A DNA stretch of 64,000 nt from SYIM01 sp964581825 (GTDB lineage Bacteria > Pseudomonadota > Gammaproteobacteria > Burkholderiales > Burkholderiaceae_E): positions 7,326 through 71,325 of the forward strand of contig CAZORB010000003.1 in NCBI GenBank assembly GCA_964581825.1. The letters run 5' to 3'. How positions within the stretch are numbered: position 1 is the first letter of the stretch; each line of letters begins with the position of its first letter. A program made the position numbers and the translations under genes. The notes under the pieces were generated by a model. It was not told where the DNA came from. It did not search any database and was given only the letters and a program-made list of their open reading frames with translations. Below are positions 1-8,682 of the stretch, one piece after another.

Positions 1-1
1 C

Positions 2-184
2 ACGGTGAACACCCGCGAATCAATCAAGATGGACGATGGCAAGGAATATCCGCTGTTCAAGCTTGATGTGACCTCCGAGTCGCATCCGTTTTACACCGGC
101 GCACAGCAGCGAATCATTGAAACCGGTCGCGTCGAGAAGTTCCGCCAGAAGTTTGCGCGCTCGAGCGCCAAGCCTGCCGCCTGA
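2..184 (+). CDS. rpmE2: 50S ribosomal protein L31 type B (3' part, cut by window edge)
   Basis: This is the C-terminal 60 residues of a small ribosomal protein that enters from outside the window, so its start is not visible. The reading frame beginning at base 2 gives TVNTRESIKMDDGKEYPLF, then SHPFYTG and GRVEKFRQKF, and stops at 182-184. The SHPFYTG and GRVEKFRxxF blocks are typical of L31. The lack of visible CxxC zinc ligands in this part, and the acidic KMDDGKEYP stretch, point to the zinc-independent type B paralogue. It is a component of the large ribosomal subunit. A small hairpin follows the stop. Confidence 0.88.
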   Translation, partial: TVNTRESIKMDDGKEYPLFKLDVTSESHPFYTGAQQRIIETGRVEKFRQKFARSSAKPAA

Positions 185-188
185 ATTT

Positions 189-206
189 CAGGCAGGTTGA
201 TGCCTG
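189..206 (+). terminator. Short hairpin after rpmE2
   Basis: A perfect 6-bp inverted repeat (CAGGCA, 6-base loop, TGCCTG) starts five bases after the L31 stop codon. A second small repeat (GGTGC, CTA, GCACC) at 215-227 follows just before the next ATG. There is no T-run, so this is only a weak candidate terminator or attenuator. Confidence 0.3.
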
Positions 207-232
207 CGCCGCGGGGTGCCTAGCACCTGCCC

Positions 233-1939
233 ATGCGTTCCCCCGCGTTCATCGTTACCCAGCACGAGGCCCGGCGGCTGCCCGGCCTCGTGTTGTTTTT
301 GCTGATCGCGCTCTATGTTCTCGCCGGTCTGCTGGGCCGGGATCCCTGGGGACGTGCCGACGCGGAAGGCTTCGGGCTCGCGCTCACCATGGTGCGTGGC
401 GCATGGGATGACTGGCTGGCACCGAATGTTTTCGGCCTACCCGTGGCCGAGGAAGGCCCGTTGCCCAGCTGGTTGGCGGCGATTTTCATTCTGCTGGTTG
501 GCAACATCGCAGGCGAACCTACCGCTGCGCGGCTGGCCAGCGGCGTTGTCGCGGTCTGCGGACTGCTCTGGATCCGGCAGGCGTGCCGTCTCGTTGCAGC
601 GCGGCCCGAGATTCAGCCTGCCGATCCGTTCGAGGTGTCAGCCTCCGCAGCCGATCTCGGACGTGCGGTGGCCGATGCCGCAGTCCTGGTTTGCATCGCA
701 ACCTGCGGACTGATTGCGCGCGTCCATGAAAGCTCCGCTACGGTCTTTCAGTTCGCCTGGAGCGCTGCGTTCGCGCTGGGCGCAGCCGTGGCGATCGAGC
801 GTCCGGTACGGGGCGGACTGATCGCGGGTGCGGCGATTGTGGCCAGCGTGCTGACACGCGGGCTGCCAGTCGGCGCCATGCTGATCGTGGTCCTGGTGTT
901 GCTTCCGATCGTGTCTCAGCGCTATCGGCTGATTTCCAGGCCGATGCTGCTTGCGGCGGTGGCGAGCTTCATCGCGTTGTCGCTGCCCTGGCCGCTCGCG
1001 CTTCTCACTCAGCATCCGCAGGGCGCCGAATGGTTTCGGGTCTGGCTAGGCTGGAACGCCGCCGAGTTCGGCGCAGCATCGATGCGCTCACTGGTTTTTC
1101 TGGCGCGCAACCTGCCCTGGTACCTGTGGCCGTCCTGGCCGCTCGCCCTGTGGGCGGCCTGGCGCTGGCGCGACCACTGGCGCACGCCAGCGCTCGCACT
1201 GCCAGGGCTGATGACGCTGGGCGCCCTGCTGCTGATGCTGCTCACACCGGTTCCCAGCGAAAGCATGATGATTCCCACGGTCGTGCCGTTCGCCATGCTC
1301 GCAGCACTGGCTTTGCCAGTGGCCAGGCGTGGGCTGGTCAGCCTGCTCGACTGGATCGCGGTCGCCACCTTCTCGCTCATCGGACTGGTGATCTGGGCGT
1401 ACTGGCTCGCCCTGCTCACTGGTTTTCCGCCGCGCATGGCCGACAGTGCGGCACGCCTTGCGCCGGGCTTTGCATCGGACACCATCGCGCTGCAGACGGC
1501 TGCCGGCATGCTCGCGAGCCTCGCCTGGCTCGCGCTCGTGTGGTGGCGCGCATCACGGCACCCCCGGGCGATCTGGCGACCGATGGCGCTCTCCTCTGGT
1601 GGTCTGCTGCTCGCGTGGGTACTGCTGGTGGTGCTTTGGCTGCCAGCCTATAACGCGCGCGTCAGCTACCGGGGCGTGGCCACCGAACTCGCAACAGCGC
1701 TGGGGCCGACAGAAGGATGTGTACAGGGTGAGCCGCTTGATGCCGCGCAGCGCGCAAGTCTGGTCTATTTTGGAAACATCCGATTTGGTAAACCCGGTGA
1801 GCGATGCGACTGGCTGCTGATCCGCGATGACGCACGGGCCCCGGTCCCTGCCCCCAGTACCCGCTGGGCGCCGGTATGGCAGGGGCGCAGACCCTTCGAC
1901 AGCACCGAGCGATTCGTGCTCTACCGGCGCGAACCGTGA
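233..1939 (+). CDS. ArnT/PMT-like membrane glycosyltransferase
   Basis: The product is a 568-aa polytopic membrane protein with about a dozen hydrophobic segments and a short soluble C-terminal part. The first periplasmic loop after TM1 has an acidic GRDPWGRADAEGF stretch. This is where GT-C enzymes of the ArnT/PMT (GT39/GT83) family carry their catalytic Asp. Such enzymes move a sugar from an undecaprenyl- or dolichyl-phosphate donor onto lipid A or protein. The acceptor here cannot be told from sequence. The C-terminal soluble region contains Cys residues. The stop overlaps the likely GTG start of the following MATE gene (GTGA), so the two are probably co-translated. Family placement is confident; substrate is unknown. 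Confidence 0.72.
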   Translation: MRSPAFIVTQHEARRLPGLVLFLLIALYVLAGLLGRDPWGRADAEGFGLALTMVRGAWDDWLAPNVFGLPVAEEGPLPSWLAAIFILLVGNIAGEPTAARLASGVVAVCGLLWIRQACRLVAARPEIQPADPFEVSASAADLGRAVADAAVLVCIATCGLIARVHESSATVFQFAWSAAFALGAAVAIERPVRGGLIAGAAIVASVLTRGLPVGAMLIVVLVLLPIVSQRYRLISRPMLLAAVASFIALSLPWPLALLTQHPQGAEWFRVWLGWNAAEFGAASMRSLVFLARNLPWYLWPSWPLALWAAWRWRDHWRTPALALPGLMTLGALLLMLLTPVPSESMMIPTVVPFAMLAALALPVARRGLVSLLDWIAVATFSLIGLVIWAYWLALLTGFPPRMADSAARLAPGFASDTIALQTAAGMLASLAWLALVWWRASRHPRAIWRPMALSSGGLLLAWVLLVVLWLPAYNARVSYRGVATELATALGPTEGCVQGEPLDAAQRASLVYFGNIRFGKPGERCDWLLIRDDARAPVPAPSTRWAPVWQGRRPFDSTERFVLYRREP

Positions 1940-3366
1940 ACCGGTCCTTCGAGACGGCACCCGAACCGCTAAACGGACTGCGGTTGCGGCTGCGGCTGCT
2001 GAAAATGGCAGCGCCGCTCTTCGTTGCACAGATCGCACTGATGATGCAGGGCATCATCGATACGCTGATGGCGGGCCGCCTGTCGGCTGAGGACGTTGCG
2101 GGCATCGGGCTGGGCGCGAGCATTTATTTCTCGGTCTACATCGGACTGATGGGCGTGCAATTGGGGCTGGTCCCGATCTGCGCTCGGCACTACGGCGCAG
2201 GTGATACCCAGGCGATCGGACTTGAGGTGCGGCAGGGATATTGGCTTGCGCTCGTGCTGGCGGTACCTGGCTGCGTCGTGTTGGGATTCACCGATTTGTG
2301 GCTTGCGGTGGCAAGCCCCCCCGACGAGGTGGCTGCGGTCACGCGACCGTATCTGGCGGCCGCAGCAGTCGGCCTCCCTGCTGCGCTCCTGTTCCGTAAC
2401 TTTCATGCGCTGGCGGTTGCCACATCGCGCCCTGGCCTGGTCATGGGCCTGAATCTGGCGATGCTGGTTCTGAAGATCCCTGCGAACCTGCTGTTCATGC
2501 ATGGCTTTTCAGTGGGCGCCTGGCTCACGGTCCCGGCCATGGGCGGCGCAGGTTGCGGTGTCGCCACCGCGCTGCTTGCCTGGATCACCGTGGTGGCTGC
2601 AGCGCTGATGCTCGGTTTCGAACCTGGCCTGCGTCGCTACCGTGCGCTGGTGCCAGCAAGGCCCTCCGTAACCTGGTTGCGCCGAGTGCTGAAGCTGGGT
2701 CTTCCGATCGGTGCCACGCAACTGGTCGAAGTCACCTCCTTCACGTTCATGGCGATTTTCCTCGCCCGACAGGAAGCCGTCGTTGGCGCGAGCCATCAGA
2801 TTGCAGCGCGGCTGGCGGGTCTTACCTACATGATCGGACTGGCGCTGGGTACCGCCACCAGCACGCTCGCTGCCCAGGCCCTTGGCGCGGGCAGTCCGCC
2901 GCGGGCGCGCGATATCGCGCTCACGGGCCTGCGGCTGGGCGCCTGGGCAGGACTCTTCGCGATGGCACTGCTATTCGGGTTTCGCGAACCATTAGCCGCG
3001 CTGTTCAGTACCGACCCGGCAGTGGTGGCCATGGCCATTCCGCTGGTGGTCGTGGTCTGCGTTTTTCATTTCTTTGATAGCGCGCAAACCCAGATCACCC
3101 TGGTGCTTCGTGCCTGGCACGTCACGGGCGCGCCCATGTTTGTGCATCTGGCGGCGTTATGGGGTGTCGGACTGGGTGGCGGATGGTGGCTCACCTATGC
3201 CTACCCCGCTACGGGCGGCCCAGGCAGCCAGTGGCTGTCAGGTGCCGCAGGGTTCTGGGTCGCGGGTGCCGTCGCGCTGGCGCTGGCTACCGCCGGTGTG
3301 GGCTGGCTGTTGTGGCGGGTCTGGCGCGACAGCACAGACACTACCGCACGCCATCCGAATCACTGA
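1936..3366 (+). CDS. MATE family efflux transporter (NorM-like)
   Basis: This is a 476-aa, twelve-helix transporter of the multidrug and toxic compound extrusion family, which exports cationic drugs or dyes using a Na+ or H+ gradient. The N-terminal pattern LLKMAAPLFVAQIALMMQG followed by DTLMAG is diagnostic, and the second half repeats it (GLPIGATQLVEVTSF). An open frame extends back to 1876 but lies inside the upstream gene. The GTG at 1936 overlaps that gene's TGA and gives a normal-length N-terminus, so I use it. The 3' end overlaps the convergent oligoribonuclease gene by 7 bases. Confidence 0.88.
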   Translation: MNRSFETAPEPLNGLRLRLRLLKMAAPLFVAQIALMMQGIIDTLMAGRLSAEDVAGIGLGASIYFSVYIGLMGVQLGLVPICARHYGAGDTQAIGLEVRQGYWLALVLAVPGCVVLGFTDLWLAVASPPDEVAAVTRPYLAAAAVGLPAALLFRNFHALAVATSRPGLVMGLNLAMLVLKIPANLLFMHGFSVGAWLTVPAMGGAGCGVATALLAWITVVAAALMLGFEPGLRRYRALVPARPSVTWLRRVLKLGLPIGATQLVEVTSFTFMAIFLARQEAVVGASHQIAARLAGLTYMIGLALGTATSTLAAQALGAGSPPRARDIALTGLRLGAWAGLFAMALLFGFREPLAALFSTDPAVVAMAIPLVVVVCVFHFFDSAQTQITLVLRAWHVTGAPMFVHLAALWGVGLGGGWWLTYAYPATGGPGSQWLSGAAGFWVAGAVALALATAGVGWLLWRVWRDSTDTTARHPNH

Positions 3367-3935
3367 GCGGCTGGCTGCGCGGCGGTCAGTCCAATGAAGT
3401 TGTCGCGATAAAACCGCAGTTCATCGATCGATTCAAAAATGTCGGCCAGCGCGGTATGCGCACCACGTTTGCCGAACTTGCGGGCCACCTCGGGCCGCCA
3501 GCGCCGGCAAAGTTCTTTCAGGGTGCTGACGTCGAGATTGCGATAGTGAAAAAATGCTTCGAGCTTTGGCATGTAGCGCGCCATAAAGCGACGATCCTGG
3601 CAGATGGAGTTGCCGCACATCGGCGACTTGCCCGGCGGCACCCAGGGCGCCAGAAAATCAAGCAAAGCCTGCTCGGCGCCCGCCTCGGACCAGGGCGACA
3701 CGCGCACGCGTTCAATCAGACCAGAGCGCTTGTGGGTGCTCTGGTTCCATTGATCCATCGCGCCGAGCACTTCGTCGGTCTGGCGAATCGCAAAGGATTC
3801 GCTTTGCGCTCGCACGGCGAGGGACTCATCGGTGATCACCAGCGCGACCTCAATAATGCGGTCTTGCTCGGGCTTCAAACCCGTCATCTCCATGTCGACC
3901 CAGACCAACAACGACTCATCAGGTGCCTGTGACAT
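3360..3935 (-). CDS. orn: Oligoribonuclease
   Basis: The 191-aa protein is a DEDDh-type 3'-5' exoribonuclease that finishes mRNA decay by degrading 2-5-nt oligoribonucleotides, including pGpG from c-di-GMP turnover. ExoI is LVWVDMEMTGL (Asp and Glu ligands), ExoII includes MCGNSICQDRRF, and the ExoIII region is KRGAHTALADIFESI with the catalytic His and Asp. The start was set at 3935 rather than 3980 because GGAGG lies 9-13 bases before this ATG and the resulting N-terminus matches the family. It is divergent from the M48 protease gene with only 32 bases between them. Confidence 0.95.
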   Translation of the reverse strand: MSQAPDESLLVWVDMEMTGLKPEQDRIIEVALVITDESLAVRAQSESFAIRQTDEVLGAMDQWNQSTHKRSGLIERVRVSPWSEAGAEQALLDFLAPWVPPGKSPMCGNSICQDRRFMARYMPKLEAFFHYRNLDVSTLKELCRRWRPEVARKFGKRGAHTALADIFESIDELRFYRDNFIGLTAAQPAAQ

Positions 3936-3967
3936 AATCTTCGATCCTCCGGGCGTCATTCTCACAC

Positions 3968-5299
3968 ATGGCAGACGCACAACTTACCGGACCCTCGTCG
4001 CTGATCTTCACGCTGGTGTTCCTGTCGGCGCTGGTCCTGTCCATTCTGTTGCGGCTTTGGCTTGCCACACGCCAGGTCAGGCATGTGGCCGCGCATCGCT
4101 CGCAGGTTCCGATGGCCTTTGCCGAGCGAATCAGTCTCTCCAGTCATCAGCGTGCAGCTGATTACACTGCAGCGCGGGTTCATCTGGGCATGCTTGAGAT
4201 GCTTGCGCAGACGGCCTGGTTGGTTGCGCTCACGCTATTGGGCGGTCTTCAACTCATCATCGCTGCAAGTTCTGCGTTGCCCGAATCGCTCACCTGGGCT
4301 CGGCCACTCGCGCTACTGGTCATGGTCAGCGTCGCCAGCGCCCTCATCGATCTGCCGTTTTCCTGGTGGCGTCAGTTTCGGCTTGAGCAACGCTTTGGCT
4401 TCAATCGAATGACGCCCGCACTGTTTTTCGCCGACATGCTCAAAGGGGCGGTTGTCATGAGCGTGTTGGGTCTGCCGCTTGCTGCCGCAGTGCTCGCGCT
4501 GATGGGTGCAGCCGGCGAACTCTGGTGGTTCTGGGCCTGGTGCGTCTGGATGCTGTTCAATGTCACGGTACTGCTTGTATACCCCACGCTGATCGCGCCG
4601 CTGTTCAACCGATTCGAACCCCTGCCCACTGGGCCCGTGCGAGAACGCGTCGAGCAGCTGCTGGCGAAAACAGGCTTTGCAGCGGGTGGCTTGTTTGTAA
4701 TGGACGGCAGTCGCCGCTCCGCGCATGGCAATGCGTACTTCACCGGGTTTGGGCGCTCGCGTCGAATCGTGTTCTTCGACACGCTGCTGAACCAGCTCGA
4801 TGCCGACGAGATTGAAGCCGTACTTGCGCATGAGCTGGGGCATTTTCGGCTCAGGCATCTCATCAAGCGGCTGATCCTCATGTCTGGCATCAGTCTGGCC
4901 GCGCTCGCCCTGCTGGGCTACCTGAGTCAACAGACCTGGTTCTACGAAGGGCTGGGCACCTCACCGGATCCGGTCACCCGCGACGCCTGCGCCCTGTTGC
5001 TGTTCATGCTGGTCATGCCGGTGTTTGGCTTTCTGTTTGCGCCGCTCGGAAGCTGGTTATCGCGTCGCGACGAGTTTGCAGCCGACGCGTGGGCGGCTGG
5101 CATCACTGGGCCGCAGCCGCTGGTCAGCGCGCTCCTCAAGCTCTATCAGGACAACGCCGCCACGCTCACGCCCGATACGCTGTACTCGGCCGTCTACGAC
5201 TCCCATCCGCCCGCGCCACAACGAATCGGGCGTCTGCTTGCTACGCTGCCGGCCTCGCCAACGGGTGCCCCATCGTCTCAGCTGCCGGCATCGGCCTGA
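3968..5299 (+). CDS. M48 family integral-membrane metalloprotease (Ste24/CAAX-protease type)
   Basis: This 443-aa zinc protease has an N-terminal multi-helix M48_N domain (about residues 1-210) followed by the peptidase domain. The zinc site is HELGH at residues 288-292, with the third ligand probably Glu369 in RRDEFAADAWA. The length and layout fit bacterial homologues of eukaryotic Ste24. In bacteria, which lack CAAX prenylation, such enzymes are thought to act in membrane-protein quality control. The gene is divergent from orn and sits 62 bases before the likely start of rsgA, an order I recall from Burkholderiales genomes. Confidence 0.9.
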   Translation: MADAQLTGPSSLIFTLVFLSALVLSILLRLWLATRQVRHVAAHRSQVPMAFAERISLSSHQRAADYTAARVHLGMLEMLAQTAWLVALTLLGGLQLIIAASSALPESLTWARPLALLVMVSVASALIDLPFSWWRQFRLEQRFGFNRMTPALFFADMLKGAVVMSVLGLPLAAAVLALMGAAGELWWFWAWCVWMLFNVTVLLVYPTLIAPLFNRFEPLPTGPVRERVEQLLAKTGFAAGGLFVMDGSRRSAHGNAYFTGFGRSRRIVFFDTLLNQLDADEIEAVLAHELGHFRLRHLIKRLILMSGISLAALALLGYLSQQTWFYEGLGTSPDPVTRDACALLLFMLVMPVFGFLFAPLGSWLSRRDEFAADAWAAGITGPQPLVSALLKLYQDNAATLTPDTLYSAVYDSHPPAPQRIGRLLATLPASPTGAPSSQLPASA

Positions 5300-5361
5300 G
5301 CAGCGCTAGCTCCCTGGCCCGCATCGCGCCCAGCACCCTTCAGGCAACGCCTTCCCGCACT

Positions 5362-6282
5362 GTGCCACTCGCCTCATCGCTCACTGCAGGAACGGGGACG
5401 GTCATCGCCGCACACGGGCGGCAACTGCTGGTCTCGGTGGATGGGGAAACCGGGCCTCCACGGGAAGCGGTTACCCGAGGGCGTCGCAGCGACTGTTGCG
5501 TTGGCGACCGCGTGGCGCTGTCACTTGCAGTGAGCCGCCAGGCCGCCATCGAGCGGCTGCTTCCACGCACGAACCTGATGATGCGAAGCGACGCGGGTCG
5601 CAGCAAGGCCCTGGCGGCCAATATCGATCTGGCGGCCATCGTGGTCAGTGGCGCTCCGCCTTTCTCCGAAGAACTGCTGATGCGTGTGCTGGCGGTTGCC
5701 AGCGTTGAGGGCATTCCCGCAGCGATCATCGCGGGCAAGCGCGATCTGCATGAGGCCCATGCGCAGATCGAGCCACGCCTCGCGCTCTATGAATCTTTGG
5801 GCTGGCCTGTCGTTCGCATCAGCGCCAGCACCGAGCCTGACCTCAGCCTCAACGCACTGATGCCTTTATTGGGAGGCAAAACAACGTTGCTGCTGGGTCA
5901 GAGCGGGATGGGCAAGTCCACCCTGGTCAATCTACTGGTACCGGATGCCGAGCAGGTCACCCGCGAGATATCGGTCGCGCTATCGAGCGGCCGTCATACC
6001 ACCAGCTTCTGCCGAATGTTCGAGGCCGGTCGGCGGTTACCTGAGGGTTCTGCCGTCATCGATTCGCCAGGTTTTCAACTGTTCGGCATTGCGCATCTGT
6101 CGCGCTCACAGCTGATGCACGCGCTGCCCGATTTCCGGGCTCATCTTGGGCAGTGCCGCTTCTCCAACTGCCTGCACCGTAACGAACCGGGCTGCGCAAT
6201 CACCGGGGCAGTTCAGGCCGGACGCATCGATGCCAGGCGGCACCAGCTCTACCTGTCAATGCTGAACGAGACGCTGACCTGA
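5362..6282 (+). CDS. rsgA: Ribosome small-subunit-dependent GTPase RsgA
   Basis: The product is a 306-aa circularly permuted GTPase that binds the 30S subunit and assists its late maturation. An N-terminal OB-fold (GTVIAAHGRQLLVSVDG) is followed by permuted G motifs: G1 is GQSGMGKST at about residues 179-187, and DSPGF lies downstream. A C-terminal zinc knuckle (CRFSNCLHRNEPGC) is typical of the family. An open frame continues upstream into the M48 gene. The GTG at 5362 is the first credible start giving a family-length N-terminus, so the start is inferred. Confidence 0.92.
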   Translation: MPLASSLTAGTGTVIAAHGRQLLVSVDGETGPPREAVTRGRRSDCCVGDRVALSLAVSRQAAIERLLPRTNLMMRSDAGRSKALAANIDLAAIVVSGAPPFSEELLMRVLAVASVEGIPAAIIAGKRDLHEAHAQIEPRLALYESLGWPVVRISASTEPDLSLNALMPLLGGKTTLLLGQSGMGKSTLVNLLVPDAEQVTREISVALSSGRHTTSFCRMFEAGRRLPEGSAVIDSPGFQLFGIAHLSRSQLMHALPDFRAHLGQCRFSNCLHRNEPGCAITGAVQAGRIDARRHQLYLSMLNETLT

Positions 6283-6307
6283 GACAGCTGCGGAGAGACC
6301 CGACGCC

Positions 6308-7279
6308 TTACTGGCCAAGCCAGGCTGCGACGCTGACCATCGCGAAAAGCCCTGTCCATAGAATGACCGATCGCCAGACGAGGCCGACCGCACTTCGAAG
6401 CCCTGATGCGTCAGGCGCCACGCCCTGCCATTCAAATCCCTGATCGCCCGAAGCCCAGCGCGCTTCGAGCGCGGGCTCGGCTATGCGCAGCCCCAGGGCC
6501 CCACCGCCCGCCGCCAGCAAGAGCGCGCGTTGCTCGCTGCCGGTGCCGGCAGCCACTGCACCTCGCCAGCAGAACACCGCATCTTCGAAATTACCGACGA
6601 TTGCAAAGCCTGCTGCCGACAGTCGAACCGGAAGCCAGTCGAGCAGGCGGTAGATCCAACCCGCCACTGCGCCATAGGGCTCGCTGATCTTGGCGTCACC
6701 GTGCGCAACCGGTGTGTCCCAGCGACGCGCAAGCGATTCAGCGAGCCGATAGAGCACCGGACCGATGGGTCCTGGCAGGATCATGTACCAGAAGAGGGGC
6801 GCAAACACATGTCGGTGAGAGGCCACCAGCGCATGCGCGATTGCCATGCGGCACACCACGTCCACGGGCGCATCCCGCGCGGGCATTTCGATTCGGTCAT
6901 CAGGTGACGAGGTCGTGAGCCAGCGCTCAAGGACACGCCGGGCACCAGCGAGGTCGTCGGCCGCCAGCACCACCTGGATTTCTGTGAACGCATGACTGAA
7001 CTGCCGGAATCCGATCGTCAGATACAAGACGGCAATATGAAAGACGACCAGGACGACGGGGTGGATCAGTGACGCGACCCAGTCGAGGAGCAGCACCGCA
7101 CCCACGATGACGAGCGCCATGAGCGCCCAGCCAACCGCGCCGTGCTGACGCTGACCAGCGTCGGTGCTGCCGCGAATCAGATCAGCGAGTCCGCCTACCA
7201 GCCGATGCGCGACATTATTGGCCGGCAGCGGTCGGACCTGTTCAATGAGCAGCGCGATGACCAGTGCAATAAAACCCAC
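6308..7279 (-). CDS. CobD/CbiB-family membrane protein
   Basis: This is a 323-aa membrane protein of the CobD/CbiB/AmpE-like superfamily. Its N-terminus (FIALVIALLIEQVRPLP) is typical, and the FRQFSHAFTEIQ segment matches the region in CbiB where the cobyric-acid substrate is handled. True CbiB makes adenosylcobinamide in cobalamin synthesis, but no other cobalamin gene is present in this window. Burkholderiales carry an orphan CobD/CbiB-like protein at this position near rplS, so a cobalamin role should not be assumed. It lies 12 bases downstream of the CoA pyrophosphatase on the same strand and probably shares its transcript. Confidence 0.75.
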   Translation of the reverse strand: MGFIALVIALLIEQVRPLPANNVAHRLVGGLADLIRGSTDAGQRQHGAVGWALMALVIVGAVLLLDWVASLIHPVVLVVFHIAVLYLTIGFRQFSHAFTEIQVVLAADDLAGARRVLERWLTTSSPDDRIEMPARDAPVDVVCRMAIAHALVASHRHVFAPLFWYMILPGPIGPVLYRLAESLARRWDTPVAHGDAKISEPYGAVAGWIYRLLDWLPVRLSAAGFAIVGNFEDAVFCWRGAVAAGTGSEQRALLLAAGGGALGLRIAEPALEARWASGDQGFEWQGVAPDASGLRSAVGLVWRSVILWTGLFAMVSVAAWLGQ

Positions 7280-7291
7280 GATCAGACCGTT

Positions 7292-7960
7292 TCAGGCGGA
7301 CAGCATCCGGTAAAGATTTCGCAACATCGCCGCAGTGGCGCCCCAAATGAAATACTCGACTTCAGTGTCTGGCGAACGCCAAGGCATTGCAAAAAAAAGT
7401 CGTTCACCCTCGTCCGACAGGATACGCCGCCTCTGATGATGCTGCGGATTCATCAGGAATTCGAGGGGCACTTCGAACACATCGGCCACTTCGTTCGGAT
7501 CGGGCTGAAGGTTGAATCCCGGTTCGAGAAGCCCAATTACTGGCGTGACGCGAAACCCGGTTCCTGTGACGTACTCAGGCATGGTCCCGATGACTTCAAC
7601 CCGGGAAGCCTCGAGCCCGACTTCTTCATTCGCTTCACGCAGCGCAGTAATGAGCGGCGAGCCGTCCTGCTCATCCTGTCGCCCGCCAGGAAAGGCGACC
7701 TGACCCGAATGCCGCTTCAGATGGGCTGTACGACGCGTGAGCAGTACGGTGGGCCGATGACGGTGCTGAATGATGGGAACCAACACCGCGGCCGGCCGGG
7801 ACGACTCGAGCATGCCCGAACGGTCGGACAAAAGCTCGGGTTCCCATTGAGGCGGCCGCGCGAAACGTTCGCGCAACGCAGACGCCAGAAAACGATCAGA
7901 CGGGACTGGGGGCAGCCGTTCCTCGACCACCACCACCGGCCAATCGCGGGGATCGATCAC
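7292..7960 (-). CDS. NUDIX hydrolase, CoA pyrophosphatase type
   Basis: This 222-aa NUDIX enzyme has the CoA-specific signature upstream of the Nudix box (LLTRRTAHLKRHSGQVAFPGG). The Nudix box itself (GRQDEQDG, then REANEEVGL) coordinates divalent metal. The family cleaves CoA or oxidised CoA to 3',5'-ADP and 4'-phosphopantetheine, and is thought to clear damaged CoA. It is downstream of rplS, separated from it by a strong 13-bp hairpin, and is followed closely by the CobD/CbiB-like gene. The assignment rests on the combined signature and is confident. Confidence 0.9.
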   Translation of the reverse strand: MIDPRDWPVVVVEERLPPVPSDRFLASALRERFARPPQWEPELLSDRSGMLESSRPAAVLVPIIQHRHRPTVLLTRRTAHLKRHSGQVAFPGGRQDEQDGSPLITALREANEEVGLEASRVEVIGTMPEYVTGTGFRVTPVIGLLEPGFNLQPDPNEVADVFEVPLEFLMNPQHHQRRRILSDEGERLFFAMPWRSPDTEVEYFIWGATAAMLRNLYRMLSA

Positions 7961-7971
7961 AGTAGGCTGCG

Positions 7972-8001
7972 CGAGTCAGGTTTGACGCCAAACCTGACTC
8001 G
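7972..8001 (-). terminator. 13-bp perfect hairpin after rplS
   Basis: CGAGTCAGGTTTG and CAAACCTGACTCG form a perfect 13-bp stem with a 4-base ACGC loop. It begins 13 bases past the rplS stop on the minus strand. There is no T-run, so it could terminate the ribosomal operon partly, or act as an RNA-processing or stability element ahead of the NUDIX gene. Confidence 0.6.
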
Positions 8002-8014
8002 ACTGCAACAGCGC

Positions 8015-8398
8015 TTAGGCTGACGCAGCGCCCGAACCGGCTTTGCCGGTGAGCTTTTCGCGAATACGCGCCGATTTTCCGGAGCGGCTGCGCAGGTAAT
8101 ACAGCTTCGCCCGACGCACGTCGCCGCGACGCTTGACTTCGATGCCGGCGATGAGCGGGGAGTACAGCTGGAACGTACGCTCGACACCCTCGCCCGACGA
8201 CATTTTGCGGACGATGAATGAAGAGTTGAGGCCACGGTTACGCTTGGCGATGACAACGCCTTCGTAGGCCTGGACGCGCTTGCGCGTGCCTTCGACCACG
8301 TTGACGCTGACGATCACGGTATCGCCTGGCGCAAAGGCAGGGATAGTCTTGCCCAGCCGCGCGATTTCTTCCTGCTCGAGTTGCTTGATCAGATCCAT
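8015..8398 (-). CDS. rplS: 50S ribosomal protein L19
   Basis: The 127-aa protein sits at the 30S-50S interface. Diagnostic blocks are PAFAPGDTVIVSVNVVEG, RVQAYEGVVIAKRNRG and FQLYSPLIAGIEVKRRG. The frame stays open upstream to 8638, but the ATG at 8398 is preceded by AGGAGAG and gives the exact L19 N-terminus (MDLIKQLEQEEI). It is the last gene of the rpsP-rimM-trmD-rplS operon. Unusually, 284 bases separate it from trmD, so it may also have its own promoter. Confidence 0.97.
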   Translation of the reverse strand: MDLIKQLEQEEIARLGKTIPAFAPGDTVIVSVNVVEGTRKRVQAYEGVVIAKRNRGLNSSFIVRKMSSGEGVERTFQLYSPLIAGIEVKRRGDVRRAKLYYLRSRSGKSARIREKLTGKAGSGAASA

Positions 8399-8682
8399 TA
8401 ACGCTCTCCTTGAACCATCATCGCTGGCTGTCGTGTCTACCGTTATCGACTCCGATTTTTCCTGGAGACCGACACTGTGCTGCAACACGCTCGCTTGCAA
8501 CGCTTCATCTGGAGAGTGCGCGATTAACACACGCTCTGTCGCGTCCACTTGCGGGTCTGATGGCAACCTTGCCCAGACCCAGGCCGTGCGAGAGGATGGG
8601 AACCCGTCATTGTACGCAGAAGATCGGAACCCTGGCAAAAAGGGGTAAGGCGCCTGATGGAGATTCGGCGCGGAGGCCAGGA
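8399..8682 (-). other. Long spacer between trmD and rplS
   Basis: This stretch of 284 bases separates two genes that are usually close together. The rplS reading frame stays open through most of it, to 8638, but the deduced peptide has no recognisable domain and I do not call it coding. Only the AGGAGAG ribosome-binding site of rplS (near 8406) is clear. No convincing promoter or RNA structure was identified by eye. Confidence 0.5.

Noticed and set aside
7142..8023. 293-aa plus-strand frame antisense to the NUDIX and CobD/CbiB-like genes
   Set aside because: It lies wholly opposite two well-supported genes and shows no domain.
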